From Dolomedes plantarius (lineage: Eukaryota > Arthropoda > Arachnida > Araneae > Dolomedidae): a stretch of 64,000 nucleotides of DNA. A program made the position numbers and the translations under genes. The stretch spans positions 103,362,325 through 103,426,324 of the forward strand of contig OU015496.1 of the NCBI GenBank assembly GCA_907164885.2, read 5' to 3'. Positions 37,702-47,893 of this stretch are shown piece after piece; position 1 is the stretch's first letter; every line of letters begins with the position of its first letter. The notes below the pieces were generated by a model. It was not told the origin of the DNA. It ran no database searches and worked only from the letters and a program-made list of their open reading frames with translations.

Positions 37702-37788
<87 letters not shown>
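37702..37788. repeat. (TA)n microsatellite after the Helitron
   Basis: A pure TA run directly abutting the Helitron 3' end. With the run at 36302 it suggests insertion into, or growth from, a TA-rich target. Confidence 0.97.
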
Positions 37789-37792
<4 letters not shown>

Positions 37793-38647
37793 AATTTCAG
37801 TTAATTTTTTAAACATGTTATAGGAACAATATCTAATGTTAAATACATTATATATAATAAAACAGGAATAAATTATTTTTATCAAATATTCTAGTATATG
37901 TTTTTCATAATGTTGCAGATTTCTTTTTATCTCATTGTGTAAAATTAAGATTAAATATGAAGCGATAAAAAAATCGTATTGACTTTTCGCACCACTTCTA
38001 GAAAACAATATTATCTTATCAACCAAAAATACTGTCGTAAAAGTATGGTTGTATTAACGCAGGAAAGTTAGCAACCAAAATGATAAGCAGTAATTTATTC
38101 CGATTCCAAAATTTTCAGTAGCATGGATGGAATGAAATATTTAATTAAAATGCCTTAAAGTAAACATTCATTTCAGGGCAATGTTGAAAATTTGCTCGCA
38201 TTCTTCGCAACCTATAAATAGCGCGTTACTCTTTACTGGCTATGGGTTTCTAGCCTCTATTAAACATTAGCGCAAGTGGCATATAAAATCGATAAAATTG
38301 TACAAATGATGTATTAATTATTTTAACTGTACAAATCATGTATTAATTATTTTAACTGTACAAATGAAGCATTAATTATTTCAATCTCTTAAAGCTAACT
38401 AATAACTTTCATTAGATTAAACATGAAAACCCATGGATAAGAGAAGCCTTTGTTAAAAGTTATATTTTAGTGACCCCATTAAACAGAATTTGCAAATAGA
38501 ACTATTTATTTATCGTCTTCAAATGGTGCCCTCCGCTCTCTGTGATCGGGCTCAATTGCGTAGGACACAACCTGCACATCCACACGGGACGGACCTGCTT
38601 TAATTTCCCAACAACTGAAATCCTTCTCACACACACACACACACATA
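37789..38647. other. Unassigned; shares a repeat with 39.1-39.4 kb
   Basis: About 37850-38060 is a diverged direct copy of about 39110-39360; both contain ATATTGACTTTTC or ATATTGACGTTTCTCACC preceded by GTAAAAT.AAGA.T.AATATGAA. Near 38295-38370, GTACAAAT(G/C)A(T/A)G then TATTAATTATTT recurs three times. A CA run at about 38627 leads into the MITE. Confidence 0.5.
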
Positions 38648-38974
38648 CAGTGAAACTTCTCTACACGGCCACCCCTCTAAACGGCTATATTTTCATCAGA
38701 ACAAACTGAAACACTCGAGCCGCTGTTATGAAAGAAACCTCTTTTCGACGGACACCTCTGAAAGCAGTCATTAATTTCGGAACAATTATTATATACGTAT
38801 ATATACAGTGAAACTCCTCTAAGGTGGCCAGTAATGGTTCCGAAATAAAACGGCCGTTTGGAGGGGTGGTTGTCGAATATATGTTTCTTCCCTATCATTG
38901 GCTCTATAGAGTCTTGAGTCGGTTCGGCAATATGTATGACCGTTTAGAAAAGATGGCTGGCTAGAGAAGTTGTG
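38648..38974. mobile_element. Pogo/Tigger-like MITE
   Basis: TA flanks at 38646-38647 and 38975-38976. The left end CAGTGAAACTTCTCTACACG pairs with the right end TAGAGAAGTTGTG. A second CAGTGAAACTCCTCTAAGGT starts at 38807 inside, with its inverse near 38850-38870 (GGCCGTTTGGAGGGGTGG), so the element may contain a nested relative. 327 bp, no coding capacity. Confidence 0.5.
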
Positions 38975-38976
<2 letters not shown>

Positions 38977-39006
<30 letters not shown>

Positions 39007-39798
39007 CAGATTGAGAGAGATTTTTTTAATGTCAGTTGATATTTTTTTAACCTCTTATAGAAAAATCTAAGCTTTAGTACAGTACATTATAATAAAATAA
39101 TAATAATATATGTATTTATATCCAAGAATACTAATTTATAATTTTTCAGTTACTTGAACATTTCGTAGAAAACAGCGGATTGCAATAATATTAAAATTGC
39201 AGGATTTTAAAAGAACTGATGTTAATGAAATTTATTTTTGAAAATATTCCGCATAATGTTAGAAAATTTTCTTTAGTATTTACTGTAAAATGAAGACTGA
39301 ATATGAAAGGACAAGGAAATTATATTGACGTTTCTCACCGCTGCTAATTTAATCAGATCGGAGGTAAACTGTAGCGGCTGACAGTAGATGGCGCTGACGC
39401 AACATATTGAATATTTGCTGCGAAACGAAGAAATAACTTACAAAGAGAAAGCTTTAGGCAGATTATTTGCGATACATTAATTTTAATTATTCACAGGTTG
39501 TTGAGAGAAGATACGAATTACCTTGCTAATCACGTCTTGGTACTATGTATCTTTTCTTCCACGTAATGATTTGTTAATTGCCCGCTTACGTCACATCCAA
39601 TTATGCTACAGTGACGCGTGTATAGCGCATGGGAAGGTTTGTCAACTTAAATAATCTAATCAGCGGTGGAGAAAAAAAATAATGATTGAATGATTGCTCT
39701 GACAAAAGTTTTAATATTTTAGAAGAGTCGCTTGTTTACGGGCATGTAAATAAAGGGGCTAGAAGAATAAGGTAAAGAAAAAATGTAAATCACGTGAT
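38977..39798. other. No gene seen
   Basis: Contains the second copy of the repeat described at 37850-38060 and a short TA run near 38977-39000. Confidence 0.4.
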
Positions 39799-40297
39799 TG
39801 TTGTGGTGTCGTGGCTCACAACTAAACTACACTATTCAAGAGATGTTGTTTCAGAGAGAGGTCAAAGTCGTTCATTAGAGATAAGCTCTTTTATTTCTTT
39901 CATTTTTTAAAATATGTACAATGTATATAGAACGCAGTTACATACAGCATCTAATCGGCGCCTCTAGACATTCGATATCAAGAATTATCACGCAGAATAG
40001 CGGGTTTGTCGATCCTCTAGCAATAGCCTTTGTCGTTCTCTCCTGGCAGCAGTTCCTCTGTCCGTCTCTCATCGTTCCAAAGCAACCTCTTCTGCCGCCA
40101 GGATGTGCTCGAACTTTTTTAAACACCTTTCGAAACTTTTATAACCATCTAGACTCTTTTTCAGAAACTCCAGGAGGTTCCAAAAGAGAGTTTCCCACGG
40201 TGCTTAATGACTTCCGGTCCTTAATGATCATGCGGTCCAAGGAGCGTTCGTGCTAATCAAAACCCTCTTTGTCAATAGAAAAATAACGTCAACCACA
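39799..40297 (-). mobile_element. Solo-LTR-like sequence
   Basis: On the minus strand it begins TGTGGTTGACG and ends ACCACAACA, giving TG...CA with short inverted ends. A TATA-like TTATAAAAG (plus-strand CTTTTATAA near 40136) and a downstream AATAAA (near 39886) are in the right order for an LTR. I did not find a matching target-site duplication or internal retrovirus-like genes. The open frames through it match nothing I know. Confidence 0.35.
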
Positions 40298-40432
40298 TTC
40301 CACTGCCGCTTCCATGAATCGGCTTAGTGGAAAAAATAACCTTAAACACATTTAACTGCTGCTTCCGAGAATCGGCCAGGTGGATCAAGAGGAGATTATA
40401 GCCACGTTGCTACATTGTATATACGGAACGTA

Positions 40433-41037
40433 CAGGATGCGTCAAAATGGCCCACATTTCAAAGGGTAATGAAAAACGAACGAAAAAACTTACAGAAAAT
40501 AAGGTTTACATTTTCGAAAAGTACATATAAGCTAGTTTTTTCCGTCAGGATTTGAAAATAACATTACTCAGGTATCGCCCTTTTTTTTCCGATGCACTTT
40601 TGGAGCTTATCTAAAGTTTTTCCATCGCTCTGCCGGTCATCTCTGGGGAAATGGCGACTATTTCCTCACGAATAGCGGACTTACGAACTCGTCGCACATT
40701 CTCGGGAGTTCTAATGTTGAGAGGAAAACCACTTGGTTTCTTTGGTAATATGGACCCATCTGCTCTAACCGTTAGGCACCTGTCGCAGGATTGGATTTTC
40801 ATTCCGGAACGGCGTCAGTTGCATAGAACCCGAAGCGCATCCTAAATGTCCTCTTTGTCGCGGTGAAAGAACACCTCGATAACGAGACCGCTATTTACAC
40901 CGGACCAACTCATGGTGTCTACTGACAATCGGAAAATCCATCCGAGCAGTTCCTACCTCCCTTCCCCTCACTTTCACTCCCTTACCACTAACTTTCAGGA
41001 TTTTTTTGTGGGGGAGGAGGAATTCTGCCGCACCCTG
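40433..41037 (-). mobile_element. Mariner/Tc3-like deletion derivative
   Basis: TA at 40431-40432 and 41038-41039. The ends are CAGGATGCGTCAAAATGG and, from the right, CAGGGTGCGGCAGAATTCC, with about 13 of the first 16 bases matching. On the minus strand a fragment of the N-terminal part of a transposase remains (GSILPKKPSGFPLNIRTPEN region, 40802-40611). Most of the catalytic domain is deleted. Confidence 0.6.
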
Positions 41038-41079
41038 TAGATACTGAATAAAACTTATCAAGGATAAACACGATCTCAC

Positions 41080-42130
41080 GGTTTCTTAATATCCACAATG
41101 AAAATAAAAGGGTGGAAAATAGTTTTGAACTAATTAATAGTTCTCCATAAATCCGAGGGGCACTAGGTGAGGCTTTATCTTTTCACAAATGCGAGGAAAG
41201 CTCTTGGATATAAGTAGTCGCGACAAAAATATGCAAGAAAATTCCAGAGGAACGTCGGGGTAGGCAGCGGTGGAGGCAGACAAGTGAAAAAGAACATTTA
41301 AATGTGTATCCGCATTCCCAATTGCGTTATGATATTATCCATTTAGATCAGGGTTTCCTAGACTTATTTGGCCGAACACCCCCCCCCCCCCATTTTCAGA
41401 GAAAAAAAAATATTTAGAACCATCCTGGAAATTTACCTTTTTAAGCCAACAGAGACACAATGACAAATTTGTGTCCTTTTATGAATTTATACTTTTACCT
41501 ATATTCTAGAACATAGTAAATAAACCAAATAAGACACCTTAAAACTTGAAATTATAAAATTTTTATGAGAAGCAAAATACAGATTGAGAGGTATCCAAAA
41601 TGCTCAGAGGTATAATATATATATATATATATATTAATTATCCATTAATGGATAAAAATGAAAAACTAAGCCACTTGAAAAGTATCACAATACATGGTTA
41701 AATGTTTTCCGCCCAGAGTCTTTTTTGTACCCCCTGTTACCAGTGTTTTCGAGATGTATCAAAATTTTATAGTCTTCTCTCTTTATGTTGCCAACACTCC
41801 ATTATTTTAATTCAAAACCCACAATTTCCACCAAACGCTACTACTACCTCCCCTGGATTGTTCGAGCGCCCCTCAAAGGGCGGTATCGTCTCCCTTGGGT
41901 AGCCCTGACTTATATAATCCTTAATTATTAACGTACCCAAAATGTTCATTAATACGCGTGCCAAGGTTACGTTTGGTTTGACTGTTATAAGATATATGAC
42001 AATTTCCGCAAGGTTTGCTATAAACACTTAAACAATTCGGCTTATATTGCTCAAACCATACGATAGAAAGTAAATCCCCTGCATCTCCCTGTCGTGAGTT
42101 TAAAGAAGTATAATAGAGCCTAATCGAGTT
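41080..42130. repeat. Dispersed repeat, related to 54.87-55.99 kb, with hAT insertion
   Basis: Segments shared with the downstream copy include CTAATTAATAGTTC near 41134 and 54907, and TTATTAACGTACCCA near 41926 and 55872. The copy here is interrupted by the element at 41349-41907. No coding capacity was recognised. Confidence 0.55.
41349..41907. mobile_element. hAT-like non-autonomous element
   Basis: Starts CAGGGTTTCC and ends in the complement of CAGGGCTACC. It is flanked by ATTTAGAT (41341-41348) and ACTTATAT (41908-41915), a decayed 8-bp duplication with 6 of 8 bases matching. The uninterrupted relative near 55857 reads ATTTAGATCATTCTTGGTTA, which supports the junctions. 559 bp with a C run near 41381 and no transposase. 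Confidence 0.65.
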
Positions 42131-42629
42131 TATAAAAGTTAAAAATAGGCATTGATCTTGTGGAAAAGAGTAAAATTTAGGTTCATATTGTATTCGGAGA
42201 GCGGAATATTAGACGTAAAAAAAATTTCGTAAACCAGAAATTGGCGTACACTGTGCTAAGAAGAGAAAAAAAAGCGCCAAGTCTGTATTATGGTAGTGAA
42301 TATCGACATGCAACAAGTTGGAAAAAAAGATTAATGCCCTTGATCTAAGGTTGGTATTTTCTTCTCAAATGTATTATAATCCGAGTTTTTAAGGAACGGT
42401 ATATGGCGCCAATTAAAGTTAAAAGAAAAGAAATTTGGCACAGATCGAGGTAACCGAAAAGATATTAGTGCCTTTTATATTTAATACGGAGAAAATCAGC
42501 TTGCCAAAAAAAAAAAAAAAAAAAAAAAAATCAACAGAAATTTAAAACAGATTTTATCCGAGTTTTATTTAAAAATAAAAAAAATAAAAAATAAAGGATA
42601 ATTAAATAAATCTGTTTTTTAGAGTTTAA
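42131..42629. other. No gene; A-run
   Basis: AT-rich with about 26 consecutive A near 42506-42531. Confidence 0.5.
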
Positions 42630-43362
42630 GGGGGTCCAGGGCACATTTTGAAAAAAAATTTATTTATTGAGTTAATTTTAACTCAATAAATAAATTTTTT
42701 TTCCGATCAATGCCGAATTTTTTTCTGATGGTTAACCATATAATTTGTAAAAAAAATCACACCATAAAACTTCTCAAAAAGTTTTTAAAAAAATTTAAAA
42801 TTTAAAAGTTTTAATAAAAGTGGAGTAATTTAAAATCGTTATAACTCGAAATATTATTTGTCGAATTTCAAAATTTTTTCATTTAATTAAACAGAAATAT
42901 ATAAATTTTAATTTTGATTCACCATTTTTTAAAAATATTAATTTTTAAAAAAATTAAAAATTTTTAGATTAAAAATTACGAAAAAAATTATGTAACTTAT
43001 TTTTTAAAAATCATATTTTCCAAAGTAAATATTTTTTTCAAATTTGCTAAATCAAAATTAAAGTAAAATAGTTGAAAAAGACATGTTACAAGTTTCAATC
43101 ATTTATCTTTAACGGTTCTTGACTTATAATAATTTAAAGACGAGAAATGGGGAAAAAAACCCATCATGCAGAAAAACGCACTTACAGGTTTAAATAACTA
43201 TTGGCTACTATCAGAATGTTGAAAAAAAAATAATATTTTCTCTTGTTCTAATTAAGATAGGAACATGATTTAAACGTCATTTTAAGCGCAAAAGAACACA
43301 AAAATTTTAAATGCAATAAAAAAATTTTCGAAAATTCGAACAATTTTGTGCCCTGGATCCCC
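42630..43362. mobile_element. TTAA-flanked MITE
   Basis: TTAA at 42626-42629 and 43363-43366. Inverted ends GGGGGTCCAGGGCACA and, from the right, GGGGATCCAGGGCACA. TTAA duplication fits piggyBac or Kolobok families; the purine-rich ends lean to Kolobok, but I cannot decide. The interior is extremely AT-rich and non-coding. A perfect palindrome lies at 42651-42702: two 25-base arms (AAAAAAAATTTATTTATTGA plus GTTAA and its complement) around a TT spacer. Confidence 0.65.
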
Positions 43363-43366
43363 TTAA

Positions 43367-45659
43367 ATGAAAAGAATATCTCCGCAGTTTTGGGAAAAAA
43401 GAGGAGAAAGAAAGAATATTGGTACAGATCAAGTTTAAAAAAAAATCAAATCTGTCCCGAGGCGAAAAATTTTGTTTCAGGTTTCATGATTAATATCGTG
43501 TTTTCATGATTTTGATCTCACTTTTGTTATTCTCTTTACGTTTTAATCAGCTGCGTTGCTTATAATCCTTTTTTGTAATTTCATTTATGCCGTTTGTGTT
43601 ATTGTTTTGTTGTGTTTTCATTTTCTTCTGTCATTTTGGATTTTTTTTCAAATTTTCTCCTTGCAGGACATTTGTTTCACTGAATTAATGTTTAGAAACT
43701 CATAGGACCATATATTGGGAGTGGAACCATGCATGGATATATTCCCCTCCTCTGGCCACATTCATATTTTGCAGGCCATCGGTTACGGGCTGCCGGAGGC
43801 ATTCGGGTTACCTCCCTCATCGCGTGACTAATTGCGTGGGGTGATCCAATGAACCGTTTGAAGAGCGTAGAAGGTCACGTGAAGACTTCAAATTCACATG
43901 GACACTCGCATAAAACAACGCGGAATGGACTATGTGAATGTAACGTATCTGGTCACGTGATGTCAGAGCCACTTATATTAGACGACACGGAGCAATGAAT
44001 GATCCATTTGCTTGCCACCTAGATCAAAATGTACGTGAGTGGGGTTTGGTGACACACGCAAAATGTTTTGAAAGAAAGAACCTCGAATTGATTTTATTCA
44101 ACGAAATATTAGTGAAACAACATTTATAAATCATATATTAACGATCCAGTGCATGGGTAATTTTATATATAACAAGCAGTTCCCAGCGGTCTTCTTCTAC
44201 ATTTGAAAAATGTCCATTAACCTTTAGCTTACGGGGCCCATTTTTCCGATTCCCTCTCTAGAACGGGAAATTTCATACCCACTTTGTAAGAACGGCCATT
44301 AAGGGCATTATATATAAACTAGTATATAACCCCCGTTAAAAAATGACGGAATTTTGATCAGCGTTTCAAGAGGTGATTCATCATTTTCATCGGGCTGAAA
44401 ACTTTACTTAAATAGCAGTAAACAACAACAACAATAAAATAAAACAAAAATAAAACGTGAAACACAATTTAATTAACATTAAAATTAAACATTAAAAATG
44501 TAGTTATTTAAAGGGAATATGAAAAACCATTGAGTAGAATGAATTCGAAATTCAAATGAATGACTCAATTGAATAAATGATGCTTTTCAATGGATATTTT
44601 AATTTGAAGATATTTCAAAAACTAAACGGATTTGAGATAGAGTGTTCCCATAAAATTTTCATATTTTTAAAGGCTTTCAAAATATGTAACTTCTGTGGTA
44701 TTATTTTTCAAGAAATATTTCAGAAAATGGCGTCGCAATGTTAAGATGTTCCCGACTTGGTCCGTCCCGGAATGGTTACCTACATTTTTTCTACTCGAGA
44801 CTTTTATATAAGTAAAGATAAATATTATATATATATATATATATATATATTCTTGGGGCCGTATTCTTGAGATACATGCTATCCCACCCCGTAAGAAGGA
44901 GGTTAATAAGGTACGAAAAAACTACACAAAACCTAATTAGAATATGTATTTTCTTTGTAAATATCTCTTTCTGAATTTTGCAGCTCCGCAAATAAAAATT
45001 TATCGATAACTTAATTCTAAATTTGGTATAAAATCTCAGTTATTTAATCATAAACTACATGGATCCTTTAAATTCTAATTTGATACAACTATTAATTTTT
45101 ACAAGGTAAAAATAACTTTTATATACCATGTTTTTAAATTTTCTGTTGAATCATATAAACTTTACAATTTTATGTATTAATAAATGCTTTTTTAAACTAT
45201 TTTTGAATGAATTATCCCATCAACTTGAAAGAAAATGAAGTTAATTGGAAGTTAACTTGCGTTTAACTTTTCGTTCCCGTCCCGGCCGATAGATGGCGGC
45301 ACCAGTCTACATAACAAAATTAGCTTAAAATGATTCAATTCTGCTTAAAGATGGCTAAAAGTATTAAAATAATGCATCGTCGTCGTGATCTGAGCTATTC
45401 TAAAAGTTTCAAATGTGTAGCTAGTCGGAAAGTTAGTTAAAAATCGATTGCAAGATTTGTACCGGACAAACACAAACACGCACAAACAAACAAGAAAGCG
45501 AGTTAATAAAAATATGGTAAAAAATATAAATGTATGTACAAAGCTGCCAGTTTTTTTTTACATTTGTTACTGAGTATAATTAATTGCACAATGAAACGTT
45601 GAGTTTTAAAATGTTATATTTCAAAACACTGGATTTTAGATTTTTCAATCGAAATCTTT
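43367..45659. other. Unassigned; GC-richer block with paired E-box sequences
   Basis: A moderately GC-rich stretch at about 43680-44080 contains two identical GGTCACGTGA sequences (43873 and 43951). No coding exon or LTR structure could be set. Otherwise AT-rich, with a short TA run near 44829. Confidence 0.35.
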
Positions 45660-46302
45660 ATTAGTTTGGGATAAATTTCGACATTTCTTTTTATTTAAAC
45701 ATTCTGAAAATTTCAACGTATAAAACAATATTTGAGAATAAAACTGCGTTTGTTTAAATTACAGTAGACATCCTACATTGTGTTTCCAAATCTTTACTAT
45801 TTACCCAAAATATTTAAAGATATTTTTAAGTAAGTGACTTTCCTATTAATATAAATCACTTCATACTACAAGAAGATGCGAAATATTTCATCGTAATTAA
45901 GTTTCAACTGTTACCGTAGAAAATGTTTTAAAAAAATGAATATTTTCTCTTTGCTAGATTGATTTTCTGATTAAAAATTCATATATTTGGAATAAATTTC
46001 GACATTTCATTGTATTTAAACATTCAGAAAATTTCAATGTATAAAACAATATTTGAGAATAAAACTGCGTATGTTTAAATTATATTAGACATTCTACATT
46101 TTGTTTCCAAATCTTTACTATTTACACAAAATATTTCAAGATATTTTTAAGTAACTGATTTTCCTATTAATATAAAACACTTCATACTACAAGAAGATGC
46201 GAAATATTTCATCATAATTAAGTTTTAACTGTTACCGTAGAAAATGTTTTTAAAAAATGAACATTTTCTCTTTGCTAGATTGATTTTGTGATTAAAAATT
46301 CT
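45660..46302. repeat. 321-bp tandem duplication
   Basis: ATAAATTTCGACATTTC occurs at 45671 and 45992, and both copies continue through TATAAAACAATATTTGAGAA, CAAGAAGATGCGAAATATTT and TTTGCTAGATTGATTTT. The copies differ at about one base in twenty. Confidence 0.95.
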
Positions 46303-46580
46303 TAAGAGGCATTTCTCCCTTGTTTTATTTCCTCCTTTCTTTAAATATATTATTACGACAGAATAATGAAAATAATTAAAACTGATTATTCGTTTGGATC
46401 CTCTTTTTAGTTAATGAAGAAAGATGTTAATTAACCACAGTCGTTTATCTTATTGATGGTAATACCAAAAACGGAGAAGAAAAATTGATGTTCGATATGT
46501 TTTAGGGTACTCAAGGAGTCCAAATTTAGTTAGTTTTTTTTTCTTCATTAGAATGCTTACTTTTAAAATTAATGTTCACG

Positions 46581-46655
46581 CTTTAATAGATATGTGAGTA
46601 CCATTTTGTCGCTCGCACTTTAATAGATATGTGAGTACCATTTTGTCGCTCGCAC
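46581..46655. repeat. 37-bp tandem duplication
   Basis: CTTTAATAGATATGTGAGTA and the following 17 bases occur twice with no difference, at 46581 and 46618. Confidence 0.97.
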
Positions 46656-47058
46656 TTTTGAGATTATGAAATCGAAAAAATGTTTATTAGGCGAGTTGAG
46701 TTTTGCTAGGTATGTTTAGTTATTTTATTTGTTTAGTTGTTTGTTTATTAGTTGTTTGTTATTTAGCTGTTTGTTAAGTTGAATTTTGTTAGGTATGGTT
46801 AGGTTATGTTACGTTTTCAAATAGTATTGATCAGTTTTAAAAACGAACGCTTTTTAATGTATACATCTTTCTGTGGAATAAAGAGTCTATTTGTCGTAGT
46901 TTCTATTGCGTTTTCAAAAACTCCCAGTTTCGCATAAAAAATTTCCCTTAAATTTTATCCTTCCAATCAATTCTCCCACGAAAGTTTTGTTTTTAGTTTC
47001 AATATGAAAAAAACTCGTTATTAGAGATAAATACTAGAGATAATAACCTGGAGTTCTA

Positions 47059-47814
47059 GAATTGAAGGGTTTGCTTCAAGAAAGAGGTAGCTCCATCCCG
47101 CGGGAGTTTGGAGTTACATATACTATCTTGTGGTAAAAAAAGGTCTTTCTCTTGATGTTAAAAAGAGGTAGCTCCAATCGTTATTTCTTGTGTTACTGCC
47201 TGACTCGTTAGTTACCTCATTTTTTTTCCTCAAACGATTGGTTTGTTTACAGGCAGGTTACACAACACTTAATCAACAGTGGAGTTTGGGGTTCTAATAA
47301 ACATAATACTATATGTTGTGTAACTGTAAAGCATAAAGATATAATGGAAAAAGTTGTCAAATACGCCGCACAAAATGACATGTGGTTTTACGATGGACAA
47401 CAACTAGACAACGCACCAGGTGAGCTAAACATTACAGAGGGAGAATGTGACGATTGAAAAATATAATTTTCTGTTTGTAAATCCAAAATATATGCTGCAT
47501 TTCAGTTAGGTTTTCTATAAATAAAATTGAGGGTAGTATATGTATATATTTTTTGCGAAATCTTTTGCCTAGAAGTAAATAGAACATCCATTTGGTGGCA
47601 AGAAGAGGTAGCTCCTACAATCACATATGTGGCACGTCTAGAAGAGATACTTTTGAGGACAAATACTGTCCTACTACGAAAGAACATTTAAGGAAATTTA
47701 TCAAAAAAATATTTTCACACAACTTAGAATTTTGAATTTAAAATGTTTTTTTATGGTTTTCCTTGAATTCGAAAAATTGGAGTTACCTCTATTTTGCAAG
47801 CAAACTCTTCAATT
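47059..47814. mobile_element. TIR element with repeated AGAGGTAGCTCC motif
   Basis: The left end GAATTGAAGGGTTTGCTTCA and the right end (inverse of GCAAACTCTTCAATT) form an imperfect inverted repeat extending about 36 bases to the AGAGGTAGCTCC box. The same 12-mer recurs inside at 47164 and 47604 in direct orientation, with boxes at 47083 and (inverse, one change) 47779. The interior has no recognised gene. Regular subterminal boxes suggest transposase-binding sites. The target duplication was not determined. Confidence 0.5.
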
Positions 47815-47893
47815 GTTTAAAGCCAAGTCTAAATTATAACTGCTTTCATGGCCTTCAAGTCCCAAACGAATTTTTTTGCATTCATTTTGAAAA

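Noticed and set aside
46660..46815. TTAGG-like telomeric repeats
   Set aside because: Only isolated GGTTAGGTTA-type matches within TTTAGTTGTT-rich sequence; no tandem array.
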